64,000 nucleotides of DNA from Pachyseris speciosa (GCA_016490735.1 JAEMWC010000264.1:537001-601000); one strand, 5' to 3'. Counted from the first letter of the stretch, positions 38,211 through 51,200 are shown. The notes: a model not told the origin generated them from the sequence alone. Numbers and translations: made by a program.

Positions 38211-39843
38211 CAACGTGAGAAATTTGTGATATTTTGTGTACATTTAACATGGGGTGGGGTGGGGTGGCCTGTTTGCATGGAGGGAGGGTGCCCCGGCTAA
38301 CCAAGTTACCCAGCTACCCTGGGAGAACCAACTTTTCATATATTTCTTTTATATAAAACGCATTGAAGCATTTACATGCAAGACAGAGTAGCCTGCCTTC
38401 TTGGGGCACCCTGCTTAATTGCCCGGGGCACCCTTCTAGGCAGGCTAGCTTTTTGCCATTTTAACAGTTTTTGCCATTTTAACTGTATCGGCCATGGTTG
38501 GTGGAGAAAAACTCCCCTTTATCTTGGAGGTCTTCAGACCGACGCAAATGGAGGAATAAACAACGTGAGAAATTTGTGATATTTTGTGTACATTTAACAT
38601 GGGGTGGGGTGGGATGGCCTGTTTGCATGGAGGGAGGGTGCCCCGGCTAACCAAGTTACCCAGCTACCCTGGGAGAACCAACTTTTCATATATTTCTTTT
38701 ATATAAAATGCATTGAAGCATTTACATGCAAGACAGAGTAGCCTGCCTTCTTGGGGCACCCTGCTTAATTGCCCGGGGCGCCCTTCTAGGCAGGCTAGCT
38801 TTTTGCCATTTTCAGTTTTTGCCATTTTAACTGTATCGGCCATGGTTGGTGGAGAAAAACTCCCCGTTGCTAAGATAGTACTGTTGAAATCCTGGCATAG
38901 TGTGAAGGGAAAGTAATTTGCTTTGCACATAATAACGAGAGTGCCGGTGAAGGTAAAGAAGTTCGAGGAAGCGTTGAAAGCCAAAAGAGGGATGATTTTA
39001 TCCAGTAGAGTGGAGCAACTTTTCATACATTTCTTTTATATAAAACGCATTGAAGCATTTACATGCAAGACAGAGTAGCCTGCCTTCTTGGGGCACCCTG
39101 CTTAATTGCCCGGGGCACCCTTCTAGGCAGGCTAGCTTTTTGCCATTTTAACAGTTTTTGCCATTTTAACTGTATCGGCCATGGTTGGTGGAGAAAAACT
39201 CCCCTTTATCTTGGAGGTCTTCAGACCGACGCAAATGGAGGAATAAACAACGTGAGAAATTTGTGATATTTTGTGTACATTTAACATGGGGTGGGGTGGG
39301 ATGGCCTGTTTGCATGGAGGGAGGGTGCCCCGGCTAACCAAGTTACCCAGCTACCCTGGGAGAACCAACTTTTCATATATTTCTTTTATATAAAATGCAT
39401 TGAAGCATTTACATGCAAGACAGAGTAGCCTGCCTTCTTGGGGCACCCTGCTTAATTGCCCGGGGCGCCCTTCTAGGCAGGCTAGCTTTTTGCCATTTTC
39501 AGTTTTTGCCATTTTAACTGTATCGGCCATGGTTGGTGGAGAAAAACTCCCCGTTGCTAAGATAGTACTGTTGAAATCCTGGCATAGTGTGAAGGGAAAG
39601 TAATTTGCTTTGCACATAATAACGAGAGTGCCAGTGAAGGTAAAGAAGTTCGAGGAAGCGTTGAAAGCCAAAAGAGGGATGATTTTATCCAGTAGAGTGG
39701 AGCAACTTTTCATACATTTCTTTTATATAAAACGCATTGAAGCATTTACATGCAAGACAGAGTAGCCTGCCTTCTTGGGGCACCCTGCTTAATTGCCCGG
39801 GGCACACTTCTAGGCAGGCTAGCTTTTTGCCATTTTAACAGTT
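38210..39843 (+). repeat. Tandem array derived from the 3' end of the 277-codon gene, 687-bp higher-order unit
   Basis: The block from about 37,915 to 38,460 (gene 3' end plus downstream DNA) is repeated as alternating subunits of about 355 and 331 bp; CATTGAAGCATTTACATGCA recurs five times, and the 687 bp pair is present twice almost without change. One subunit lacks the middle of the coding end (SAMVGGEKLP joins directly to FILEVF); the other keeps the middle but lacks the end and carries an early stop (GKYF becomes GK-stop). None encodes a full protein. Confidence 0.92.
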
Positions 39844-40354
39844 CGTGCAGGGTTACCCCGGCTAGCCGATGTGAGAAGGCTGTGAAAGCAAAGTTATATC
39901 CCAGGGCAGATTTAAACTTTAACTACCTCTGCTGATTACACTCAATTAGCAGAGTGCAAAAGAACAACCCTACACACTGAAAAGTGGCCACTAGCGGAAC
40001 AAGCAATAAAAAAAATTTTAACTTAATGTCAAACATTTCCTGTCTGCCATCTTGTTTGTTGTAATTAGCAGCCGCTCAAAAGATAACCCACTTACTATTG
40101 TGCTTAGTTAAGTTGCATATAAAGGCAAGCTATGTTTTAACCCTCCTAGCCAGCATAGGTGGCTGATGCGGGGGTGGGGCTTCAATGTGTAGTTCAAAAA
40201 ACAAATGCTAAGACTTGTGGTTTCATGTGACCAATGAAGACCAGTTTCCCCAAGTATGCTTATTGAATGTTGCAAGTGCTGCTGAGTTGAAACACTGAGT
40301 GTTGAAGACTTTTCACTAAAAAATCCACACTTTTAATAGACCAGAGGTAGCCCC
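39844..40354. other. Spacer, no recognised feature
   Basis: AT-rich. I see no exon, repeat boundary or RNA gene. Confidence 0.5.
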
Positions 40355-41455
40355 TTATTACTCGGGCTGCCCGCGTCTCGCGCGGCACCTGGGTCTAAGA
40401 TTACCGACGGTTCTTCTTTTTCGTCGTCGAGTATCATCCACAAAGCTCATTTCCGGCGTTTCTGCGCAAGCGCTAACTATTTTTAACAGAGTGATGCCTG
40501 TTGTCACATATCGGAAAATGTCGATTCACCTTGTGTCTTTTGAAGTCTGAACAAACAATATGTTAAGAGAAGTGTCTATACGAATGTTTGCAAGTTCAAC
40601 AGCGAGAACAAAAGCTTTTAACATGACCAAAATTTAACTCCAGATGGATTGCCGTGTTCCCCGTATCTGCTCCATTGAGATGTACATTTTGTTGAATAAC
40701 TCAAGTACAGGATATCATACACCCCTGAGACTTTGACAGGTAGTTTATTTACTATTTTCCCACAATATCTCAATTTCTGGACTTTAATGTTTGAATGATA
40801 AGCGATTAGTTTTTACAAATGTACTAGCGTCACTTGAAACTGTCCAGAAACGTTCCTTTCTTGTGTTTCAAATGACCCTGGATTGACGTATTTGTAAACA
40901 GTTTCACTCTGCTAATTAATTTTCTACTCACATTTCACCGAGACTCCATTAACGTTTATGCGAAAAAATCCTACATTGTTCGATAAGCGTTTCCTTTCTC
41001 AAACAATTATCCATCGAAGTGAAAACAAGTGTGCTTAGTTTTTTTTTGGAATCAATACACTATTTTTATCACTTTGCAAAACGATAAACCTCTGTGGCCT
41101 AAAGGTCACTGTTCCTGCCTGTGACGCAGCTAACCCGGATTTGATGTCTTTTAGTGGTATATATCACGGGCTTTATTTTTTCTGTTTCTCTTTTTCTTGT
41201 TCTTTTAGAAATATTTTTTACAAGTGTTATAATTATTGTTCTCAATGGTTGAGCTGTATTTTAGAGGAATATATGTTGATAGGGGTCTAAAGAAATAGAC
41301 TCCAACACAAGCTAAACACAATGCGTCCGATGTAAGAAAGACAGACTTCCCTCTATTCTTTTGTTTAGCGCTAAGTTAGGGATACAATACTGTTTTTTGC
41401 AAGCCCGAGTTTAGGCTAATTGTAGCCTCTTGTTGTTTTAGGGATCAACACATGA
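40355..41455 (-). mobile_element. Dispersed repeat, copy B (1.1 kb)
   Basis: Reverse complement of both ends of copy A at 3,887-5,600, with a different centre (40,680-40,880) that lacks copy A's foldback insertion and duplication. The CGGGCTGCCCGCGTCTCGCGCGG end is shared. Confidence 0.75.
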
Positions 41456-42013
41456 GAACGTGCCAAAATGTTTGTGTGCACTCACGTTTCACTCGATGTA
41501 CTATCCCTAAGAAATAGAAGGGACAACTCATAGTCCAACCATTCAGCTGTTCCATCAGACACCATGCCCTCCCTAGTCCATTGTTACACACTTGATCAGT
41601 TACACAGAATGAGCAACATTTTTTTTCTTAAAAAAACTCATTAATAATTCATAAAGGAAATACAAAAGAAATTAATTTTTAATGAGTGTGTTTATATCTG
41701 ATAAAGACATGGCTAAATTTTACTTCTGATTTTCTAAGCCAAAATAACCCAAAATCTAAATTTTAGAGTAAGAATGGATAGATGTACAGTAAAGATTTTT
41801 GAGCCGTTCAATAAATTTGCAATTCGTGTTTTATAAAGTCAAGTTTTTTAAGTAGTTGTGGGAGTGACCTAGTAATAGGCACCGAGAATGGGGTGTTGTC
41901 AAATTATGATATGGTGGGTTAGTTTCATCACCAGGTGGAGGATGAGGGAGATGTATATTTATAAGACAGGTGTGCTATAAAGGCCTAGCGAGGAGCTTTT
42001 AACGGCCAGTTAA

Positions 42014-42378
42014 AGGGGTTATCTCACAACAATTCCTGTTATAAGTTAATTCAAATTGTGAGGAAGTACTTTTTTCTGCTACATGAATAGCCCATTAAGT
42101 AACACGAAAAGGTTGATTTCAAATCATTTCTTGGAAGAAAGGAAACAAGTATTTTACAGTGATTTTTCTGAGACACAATGACAAAACTTGAAAACTGTTA
42201 ACCTAAATTTTTTCAAGTTGTAATCCATTTTCTTCTTCTCATTAGTGGCCATAGACAGCTGCAAATAGTTTCAGCCAATATAATTATTAAGTGCTTTGCA
42301 GGAAAACTGCAAAATCTTTTCAACATTTTAGTGTCCCAAACACATTTGAGTTTATCCAAATTGTGTGACAGTGCCCCT
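42014..42378. mobile_element. 365 bp TTAA-flanked MITE, relative of the 19.4 kb element
   Basis: TTAA at 42,010-42,013 and 42,379-42,382; ends AGGGGTTATCTCACAAC and TTGTGTGACAGTGCCCCT. Terminal pattern and length agree with 19,403-19,778. Confidence 0.85.
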
Positions 42379-42643
42379 TTAAAGAAAGGGATTTTCTTGA
42401 ATGCATGCATGCATGAGGTCTATTAGAAAGGGCTCAAGAGATAGGGAGCCTGTAACAGGTAACCCCTTAATTCTACTCCAGGTGATCTGGAGAAATATGA
42501 AGAAACAGGTTTCATGTTTGATGGCAATTAATTCTTTTCTCCCGTTTTATTGCAGTTAATCACAAACTGTAAGGTGGAAGCTACGAAGAAAACCTGCCCC
42601 CAAAACTAACTTGCATCATCAGTGGGCAAGTAGAACCACTATC

Positions 42644-43098
42644 AAAGTGCCTATGAAGCAAAATTTGTTGCTCGCTAATTTTAAAGTTTACTCCTTAAAA
42701 CTCAAGATTCCAAAATTTGAGGTGCTCTTGATTAAAATTGGCGATTTTACAAGCGTTTGAAGTTGGGTTATTTTGCCCTCAAAAAAGGCAACTGAATTGT
42801 GTGGCCAAAAAGACACATGACAGTAGCTGTGACGTAAATTTGGGGATAAGCATTCCAACTATTTCACTGTGATTCATAAGCACAAACACATTTTTGTTCC
42901 CAAAATGACATCAGACCATAGAATTTCGAGAATAAACATGACCAAGATCCCTGAGCATTTAAAAGGCAAAATAGCCCAACTTCAAACACTCATAAAATCG
43001 CCAATTGTAACCACAAGCACCTCAAATTTTGGATTATTGTGTTTTTAGGGGTAAACTTTAAAATTAGCAAGAAACGAATTTCGCTCCATAGGCATTTT
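42644..43098. mobile_element. MITE with inverted arms of about 140 bp (455 bp)
   Basis: Left AAAGTGCCTATGAAGCAAAA.. against right ..ATTTCGCTCCATAGGCATTTT; the arms share CTAATTTTAAAGTTTAC, ATTGGCGATTTTA and GTTTGAAGTTGGG..ATTTTGCC in inverse. Confidence 0.88.
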
Positions 43099-43257
43099 AA
43101 CAATAATTATTATAATATTTTCTTTAACCTGGCCCCAGTTGTTCGAAGAGAGGATAGCTTTATACAATAGATAAACAAATTATATTGCAACTGAAACATT
43201 TTTGTCTGTGAGAATGAATATATGAAAATATAGTTGAACTGCAGATTAAAGGATGAA

Positions 43258-43370
43258 TATGTGAATGATCATCGCAGTTATGAACACTAATCAAGCAGTA
43301 GTGAGAAAAAAGCCTTTTCACTACTGCTTAAGTACCAGGTAGTGTTCATAAGTCCAATGATCATTCACAT
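43258..43370. mobile_element. Foldback element (about 113 bp)
   Basis: ATGTGAATGATCATCGCAG..TATGAACACTA and the inverse TAGTGTTCATA..CAATGATCATTCACAT, with an inner AAGCAGTAGTGA hairpin. Confidence 0.85.
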
Positions 43371-43546
43371 CTTCACATTTTTACTTGCCAGATTGCAATT
43401 CATCTTCCATTAACTGGGACCCAAGTTAGATGTTCACCAATGGAATATTTCAAAACCTGGTCTTTCAAGCCTTGACAGAAAGCAAATGAAGTTCAAGCAT
43501 TGGAGCAAATGAAATTCATAAACAAGACAAATTCACAATCAAACAT

Positions 43547-43552
43547 TTTATT
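43547..43552 (-). terminator. Candidate polyadenylation signal of the zinc-finger gene
   Basis: AATAAA on the minus strand about 570 nt past the stop, followed by T-rich sequence (TTTGTCTTGTTTATG). Other weaker signals lie closer, so this is one candidate. Confidence 0.4.
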
Positions 43553-44117
43553 TACAAAATGACAATGTGCCTTCAGTTGGCACATAAACCTTCAACAAAG
43601 TGCCCATGGCATACGTGAATTATACAGTGTCACTTGCTGTCCACAACATTGTCCCAAGTCAAGTTTCAGGGGCGTATTTTGCCACAAAATAAATAAATTT
43701 TCACCCATAAAAAAAAACATCACACCAGTTTTCTTTTTGTTTTAGTTATAAAAATATTTTCCTAAATAATGTGTCCATTTAGCTTTAGCTACATGAAGAA
43801 AATATAATTACATCTGTTTCTTGTTATTTATCAAATGTACCGGTATTCTTGCAAAAATCAGTGCAATGGTCAGCTGTTGCTATGGTATGTCTATGAACAT
43901 CTATACAAATTTTTCTCACAAATATTGCATTTCTGTCATTTTGGCAAGTCTCTCATGGTCCAAGCAAAAGTGAATGATTTGAAATGTACAGTTCCATCGC
44001 TAACTTTGCTGATAAAATTCTCAAAGTCTGTCTAAACACGACCTAATGTAATGATTAATAAATAATTTTTTTTTTAAATCTACTGGTCTACAAAGTTTAC
44101 TTATATTATTTCCTATG

Positions 44118-47100
44118 TTACATTAAAACTTGTGCTTGGATAGTTTCACTTGCATTGTTTTCTTGTACTCTGAAAGCTGCCTGATTGTCAACAGCCCCCT
44201 CCAGTTTTGCTTGCGGAGCGTGGAGCTTACTGATATGACGAGACAAATGACTGGGGTTGTTAAAAGCTTTTGGACACTTGGAACACTTGTAAGGCCGCTC
44301 GCCAGTGTGAATAAGAATGTGACGCTGTAAATTGCCCGAAATTGAAAAGCATTTGGAACAGTGAGTGCACTTGTATGGCTTTTCCCCTGTATGCACTCTG
44401 GTGTGAATGACAAGTGCACTTTGCTTGCTGAATGCCATTTGGCAGTGCTGGCATTTAAATGGTTTCTCGCCAGTATGGCTGCGGATATGCCTGACTAACA
44501 TTTGGGAATCGTTAAATGACCTTACACAAAACTGGCATTTGTAAGGCTTTGTGCCCGTGTGAACTAACAAATGTTTCTCAATTGACTGAGAGTCACTAAA
44601 TGCACGTCCACAATATTCACATTTGAAAGGCTTCACTCCAGTGTGGCTATAGATGTGTTTTTCCAGGGTTGTATTGTCATTGAATCCCTTGTTGCAGTAG
44701 TGGCACTTGAATGGCCTCTTTTTATTGTGTACAAGCATGTGACATTGCAGTCCATCAGCCCTGGTGAATGCACGTGCACATTCAAGACATTTGAATGGTT
44801 TCTCACCAGTATGTGTACGCTCATGAGAGCTTAAGTGGGAATGCCACTGAAATCCTTTGCCACAAAACTTGCAGGTATACTTTGCATTTCTCTTCCTGCC
44901 TTTTCTTGTGATGTGGTTACCATTTTCATCAGTCTCAAGGAAATTTTCTGGTGAAAGGTTTTCCTTCTGTGTTGGGCTGTAGGTTTCAGCTCCATCACTG
45001 TCATTGTAATCTTCTTCGTCGTCCTCCTCCTCGTCTGACACTGCCTCAGCACAACCATGGGCAAGAGCTTCCTCCTCAGAAATGTACACACGAGGGGCAG
45101 CAGACTCCATTTTGACAGTCCACATGTTTTGCTCAGGCTGTGGGCCAGCCTGGATGCCATAATCTCTCATGACAACAGTGTAAGAACCGTCATCATCTTG
45201 GGGTGAACCAGGTGGAGTTATGATGCAGCTGGATTTGTTCAGAGCAGGGTTATGGCCAGGAGACTTGGAAATTAGTTCATGGCAGTGCAGTTGTGCCTCT
45301 GGGCTGGAGCTCTGTTCTGCAATGCTGTTTGCTGGTGGCACAATTTCACGATGAGGCATGGCCGCCTTCCTCCTCTTAGCACCCTTTGGTGGCTGGTTCG
45401 GAATCTGCACTGCAGGTTGGACTGAAGACTGGACTTGGACTGGAGGCTGGACTGCTATCTGGACTGGTGGCTGACTTGTTGGAAGAACTGATGGAGTTTC
45501 AGTAACAGGAACCCGATACACTGGACTGCGCAAGAACTCTGGAGGTGGTGGTGCGTAAATGAATTTCTGTACTTCTTTACCATCGGGAGTGTACTGAGGA
45601 GTTGGTGGCTGACTAGTGTTTTCAGGAGGGTAGGGAAGAGCGGTTAAAGTAGTGGGCTTATGGTCTGGATACTGCTGTGCCACTTCTCCAGTTGGTTTGT
45701 TGACTGGATAATAATGAACTGGCACTTGCCCACTGTGGTCAGGCTGGTAATGCACTGTGGCTGAACTGTGTGCTGTGTAATAAGGCTGTGGCTGATGTGG
45801 TCTCTCATTTGTCAAATGATGTGGAACTGCTGCTTGTGGTGGTGGAGCAGGCTGGCTGGTGGGCACCTGTGGGGCAGGTTGAGGGTATGGTACTGCTACA
45901 GGCACATAGTGAACTTGATATGGATGTTGGTTTGACACTGCTTGATACTGTGGAGGGTACATGGTTGGTCTTATTGGTTTCTGTTCCTGTGTTGGATATG
46001 GAGGCTGCCCTGGAACCACTTGACTGCATGGTGGGTAGTACTGGGGCAGTGGAGGCCGTACTGTTTGAGTAGCAGCAGGATATGGCTGGGTGGTTGCTAC
46101 TGGGTGACCAGGAGGTGAAAGCTGATGTGTGGATGCTGTTTCTGACTTAGTTACAACATAAGGTGGGGCTGGCACTGGCTGTGCTGTTGTTTGTGGTGGG
46201 TAAGCTTGTCCTGGAATGACCCTTGGATCAGCTGGAGGGTATGGCAAGGCAGAAACTGGAGGATTATTTGGCTGTGGTGGGTAGGCGGGCTGTGCAATGG
46301 GATGTTGCAAAGGTTGAGTTGCTCCAGGATTAGCCATCGTTCTGGGCTGGTACACAACTTGTCCCTGAGGTTGTGGCATGGGACCCCGAGGGGGTGGTGG
46401 AGGCTGCACTTGTGACTGTGGAGGCATTGCTTGAGGAGCTTGTGGCTGTGGTGGTGGTTGCTGTGGTGCTGCAGAGGGAGGATGTTGCTGGTATCCAGGC
46501 TTGGGTTTGGTCTCGCCATTTCTGCCCACTGGCGAGTACAGATTTGAAGAGCCTGGGACTTTTTCCAGAATAGCTGCTCCAGGGACAGCCTGATACTGCA
46601 CTCCATTAGAGCCTGGAACTGCATACACTGGGAGGTAATGAACGACTGGTTCTGCAGAAGGGGCAGAAGCTGGAACTGTAGGAGTAACTTGTGGTATAGA
46701 TTTATTTCTTGGGAGGTAATTACCAGAAGTTGCCTCACTAGCAGTTGATGTCTTGCAGTGGTAATCTTCACTTGATTGTCGCGCAGGCGGTGGACCATTT
46801 CTTTTTTCATCAGGATAAACAATGTCCATCGTTTGCCCAATAGAGTGAACTTCCACGATCTTCACATTGTCGAGGCCAACGTTGCTCGTAATTTGCGCGA
46901 CTTCGCGTTTCTCGCGCGGGAATTTTCCGGCAGGCTTTGCATAATTAGTATATCGCGTGGAGTTTTCTTGACGGGCGTTCTTTTCATATTCAAATCGTGC
47001 GGTCTTTTGTTGACAGTTCACTGGGTGTTTGGGTGTGTAGTAATAACCGCCTTTGGGGCTCCCCTGAGATTTGACTCGCTTGGAGTCCGCCGCCGCATAA

Positions 47101-47524
47101 TTGTGACTGTGTTGCTGAAGCGTTGAAATGGTCTTATTAGGAGGTACTTGTCTGTCAAGCGGAACATCCGTGAAATGACTTTTTTCGTTGTTTGCTCGTC
47201 GCTGTTGTTCGCTGCCCTCTTTTGAAGCTTTGTAGCAATAAACGACACTTTTCTTCGGGCTTCGCTTGCGTGTTTTTCTTTGCGTCTTGGTAGCTGCGAG
47301 TGGAATTTCTGTGATGGCATGTTTGTTTGTGGATAGTTCATTTGCTTGGCTAGAAAGCTTGCCTGGGGCAGAAGGCTGCGAAAATATTTCCTGTCTCTCG
47401 TCTCTTGTGCTCTGAGAATGCTTTCGCTTGACAGGAAGACATGCGGGCCACGTTTCGGAGTTCGCTGGAGTTGAAATTTGATCCTTGGGTTTCGATAAGT
47501 GAGCACTTTCGTTGCTGTGGGGAT
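44118..47524 (-). CDS. Zinc-finger gene exon 2 (residues 37-1,171)
   Basis: 3,407 nt, with a single open frame from the acceptor to the stop at 44,118-44,120. Holds the low-complexity region, acidic patch and all eight fingers. Long plus- and minus-strand shadow frames across it reflect its CCA/CAG-rich composition. Confidence 0.95.
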
Positions 47525-48251
47525 CTGTGAGGGTGAAAATAAAATAGCAATATGAGACGGGAATACCGTCGGTGAAAATAAGCTTAACCAGCGAGATCGC
47601 ACGTTGTATCCAACCGCAGTTTAGAGGTTTCCCTTTCATGGTTATGAGTAAACTTCACTAGCAACTTCTTAATCAAGGGTAAACAAGGTGGATAAAAATC
47701 ACTGCATGGCGCGCTAATTAACTATTGAAAATCTGGGCAATAAAAGAAAGCGCGCTAATTTAGTTAGAGAGCTAAAAAAACGACTCAGACGAATTCTAGT
47801 ATCTAAAAATTGTTTTGGAATGCGGTAAAATTCTTGACTTTCGTACAACTGTTGCCGAACTACCTTTCTCAGAAGCTGAAGGCTTATGAATGTGGGGCTT
47901 GCCATAGCACGAAACACAACAAAGTAAGCGCGCGTAATAAACTTCACTAAAACTTCGCCGAGTTTGCAAAGTTTAGAAAACCGCTACAAGTATACTCGGT
48001 TAATATTAACTTCAATCCCCCAAACTTTCGAAACTGCCGAAAGAAAGTGATAGTCCTTCGAAAGGAGGACAAACCATGGGAAGGAAGTTTTACATGACAA
48101 ATTTACGCAACATCAAAGGCGCTTAAATTAAGATTTACTCACCAGCATTAAATACGGTGGATAAATGAGTGGTCTCAAGCACTGACCGACTTCCCTGTTC
48201 GTCGTCTTTCTTCTTCTCCTTCTTGGCCTTAATCAGGAACGCTCGTGGCAT
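44118..48251 (-). CDS. SNAG-domain C2H2 zinc-finger protein, 1,171 residues, two exons
   Basis: Likely DNA-binding repressor in the nucleus. Exon 1 (48,143-48,251) encodes [15 protein letters not shown], a SNAG motif as in Snail, GFI1 and OVO proteins, where it recruits the LSD1/CoREST complex. Exon 2 (44,118-47,524) joins in phase 1 (donor GCTG|GTGAGT, acceptor TTTTCACCCTCACAG) to read FNADPHSNES. Then come a basic Ser/Thr-rich region, a long Pro/Gln/Tyr-rich low-complexity region (about 300-760), an acidic patch ([16 protein letters not shown]), and eight C2H2 fingers (about 918-1,136) with TGEKP-type linkers. Every finger keeps C-x2-C and H-x3-H; the eighth has H-x4-H. The C-tail is about 35 residues. 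The start inside exon 2 at 47,639 is rejected because it reads through the intron. No one-to-one ortholog recognised; the fingers are not in OVO or Snail number. Confidence 0.93.
48143..48251 (-). CDS. Zinc-finger gene exon 1 (SNAG exon, residues 1-36)
   Basis: ATG at 48,249-48,251. 109 nt, donor GTGAGT, phase 1. Reads [20 protein letters not shown] and ends TVFNA. Too short for ORF calling, yet it carries the functional N-terminus. Confidence 0.92.
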
Positions 48252-51200
48252 GGCGATACCTTCGACGTTGGAGAAAATCCAACGGTGCGACTTCTAACGT
48301 TGCGCTGCACTTGGAGGATGCTGACAAATGCGGCCGTTAACTGCTCGGCGCAACATTAAGGATATTAGCATGCGGGTATGTTATTAGAATTCAATGCTCA
48401 TTCGACAGGAGAATTCCGCTGGGTGACGTCACATGGTTGAAATATCACAATGTAACTCCCCCACAATCTTCACCCGGGATGTCGCGAGTGGCGAAATTCT
48501 TACATGTAAAATATTTCCCGCAGGGGTGGTTTATTTCAGTGGTTAAAGCTGATAACGTACCGGGGATCTGAACAGTGTTAGTTGGCGGTGATTTGGAAAC
48601 AGAAGTTGTCACCAAGCGAGAAATTCCGGAGACGGAAACCCGAGTCAATATTAGTTCACTGGCGCTACCCCTATCGGGCGTATTTTTCACCGGAAGTGAG
48701 TGATTTCGCTACGATACGGCGATCTGAATTCCGACACTTCATTCCACGCACGAAACTTCTCCTCGCACGTGCTAACACGTTTTGTATCGAAAGTTCTTCA
48801 GGTTCGCAACTTATTAGCGAAATCTTGCCGAGATGAAGTGATTTCAGAAGATCAAAACGTATTTTTAATGTTTGCTGAACGCTTGAATTCCCCAGTGTCT
48901 CACTGAAAATTAGCATTTTAGTTCTTCGAATTTTGACACGTGTTGAAGTATTGACCTTCGCTGAGCCGTAGTAAATCACTTGACGTCAACGAAAGCTCGT
49001 GCCTGTATCAAAGTACAGTAGAAAACATGCAGAAGTTACAAATCCTCTGTTCCCACAAAAAAAAAAACTTTTACCAGCTATGGCATGAGTGCGATGAAGA
49101 CAAGCCCGTCGCCTCATTTCCGAACTTGCCAAATTTGTTGGGGGTGACAAAAACTATTGTTCTTTCCTGTAAAGTAAATTAGCATAACTAGTTTTTCGAG
49201 ATTACTGCAGAACAAACAACTTGGACTTTTTTCACGGCGGATGAAAACTATAAATAGTCATCTGCACAACATTTTATCGGCCGTTTTATCAGAAATCACA
49301 CTGACTATATCCGTTATTTAATATCAAGGCATAGGTATCACTTGAAAAAATATTTTTCCTTTTTCGTTTCTTGAGTTCATCATTCGCTGTATTAATTGCC
49401 TCAAAATATCCTGTTTTATTTGTTTTCTAGTGTTATGGAAACCTTTTGAAAATGTGAAAGCCCGCCCCTCGGAAAACAAACTTTACACTTTTGCTCTCAG
49501 AGCTGAAATACCTGTCCGTGAACAAGTATCCGAAGATAGTTTGCTATGCTACTAGAGTATAGGGTTCCCGTTTTCCTTTCAGAAGTAATATTTCATTTCA
49601 ACATCGAAACGAGATAACATTTTACCCAGTAAATTATGCATTCTTTAGTGGCGTCCAAGTGTTTTGAAAGTTCCTGGTTGTATTCAAATGAAGTTTCCCA
49701 CACGCTAAAGGAATGCACTATAATTAAACTTATGTTTAAAGATGAGGATGTTTAAAAGCTTTCTGACTAAAACACTGCCCGTTTTAAAACCCTTTCAACT
49801 ATTTAAACCGCTGTCTGGGGAGTTAAACATGTCAAACTCGTTTTCCGCTAGGAAAATTTTCAGTTCTATAGCTTTAACTGAGGCTGTCTTTTTTCTTCCA
49901 GATTACGTTTTGTTCAAAAGGGATTACATCATCCCAGCATAAGATAGGAAACAATCTTTTCTTCTCCAACCTTTTATAATAAACGCACGACCTGGTCTCA
50001 CTAAGGAGAAAGAAAAAGAGAAAAATAACTCATTTTACAGCGGAGAAGGAAAAATGTGACCAGAAGTGGCAGCAACTAAGCGTCAGTTTCTAATTGCGGG
50101 AATGCGGAGTCGAACAGAAAAACGTTTGTGTGAGGGATCGGGCATTTTATCCAAACAGTGGAAAACAATGCACGTTTGTTATCCGTTGGACTTTTCCCGC
50201 ACAATATAATTAAAATGCAAAATAGGAAGACTTTTTTAGTCAACCGTGAACGGGGCGGAGAAATGAGGCATAAAAAGTTCGTAAAAACACTTTCTCGTAT
50301 CTCAACAACAACTTAATGCATCTAGCTAGAATGCAAGTCAGCGGGTCCTAAAACCGAATGAAACTGTCGAAAACGTTTTGTGTCAGTTGTAAAACTTTGT
50401 TCGTTCGCGTTCCAAAAGACGATTGCTGAGGAACAAACATACCACCAGACTAAATGAACACTCCATGAATTAAATATCCCTGTGTGACGTTGTCAAACAA
50501 GGGGAGCCAATATAATACCCACTAATGGACCCGCTACCAAGATACGTGGTAAACAACTAACGGAGTCTGAAGAAATCACGGAGTTCTCAAGACAAAATGT
50601 TGCTCAGCATTGTCATTTTGTGGGATTGAATCGGAAAGTTATGAAAGAGAGAGAGAGCATTCCAAGAGCATTTATTTCAGTTGGCGTTGCACAGCGTCTA
50701 AAGAGTGACAAATACGCATGAATACAATGCAAATCTAATAATCTCGGCTCTTTTGACCTTAAATCCCTCCCACACTCTTTAGATATGATTTGTGCGAAAA
50801 TAAGTTCCGCTTTCAAACAAGACCTGTTGAATGTTGATGATTTTTCAACAGAAATTCTTCTGTCGAGGTGAAGGCACCCTTAAACACACTTTCACGTTTT
50901 CGGTGAAATTGTGCGGCGCGAAAAATCCTGCATCGTTCCAGTTTTCGGATCCTAAGCGTCCCTAATTGCAAAAAGTCGCAAAACTACTGAAGCGAACAAT
51001 TTCTGGAAGCAGTTATATTGCCTGTGATTTACATATGAATGGGATGTGTTATCAGAAGAAAAATAATTACCCCGGCGCTGAGCTGTTTTGCCATGTTAGT
51101 TGTGAACCGCTACATGAAAAAAAAAAAAACGAATATCGAAAATGTGCGACTGAGAAGTTTCGAAGAAACTAGGGTCAGGCGTTTGAAGAAGTTTTTTGTC

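Noticed and set aside
38210..39843. CRISPR-like regular repeat array
   Set aside because: The units are long copies of a neighbouring gene end without unique spacers, and the genome is eukaryotic.
46151..46840. 229-codon minus-strand frame and other long frames within the zinc-finger gene
   Set aside because: Alternative-frame shadows of the Pro/Gln-rich region; biased composition explains them.
47525..47639. Start of the zinc-finger protein at 47,639 (MKGKPLNCG...)
   Set aside because: This stretch is intron. A strong acceptor at 47,525 joins in phase to the SNAG exon.
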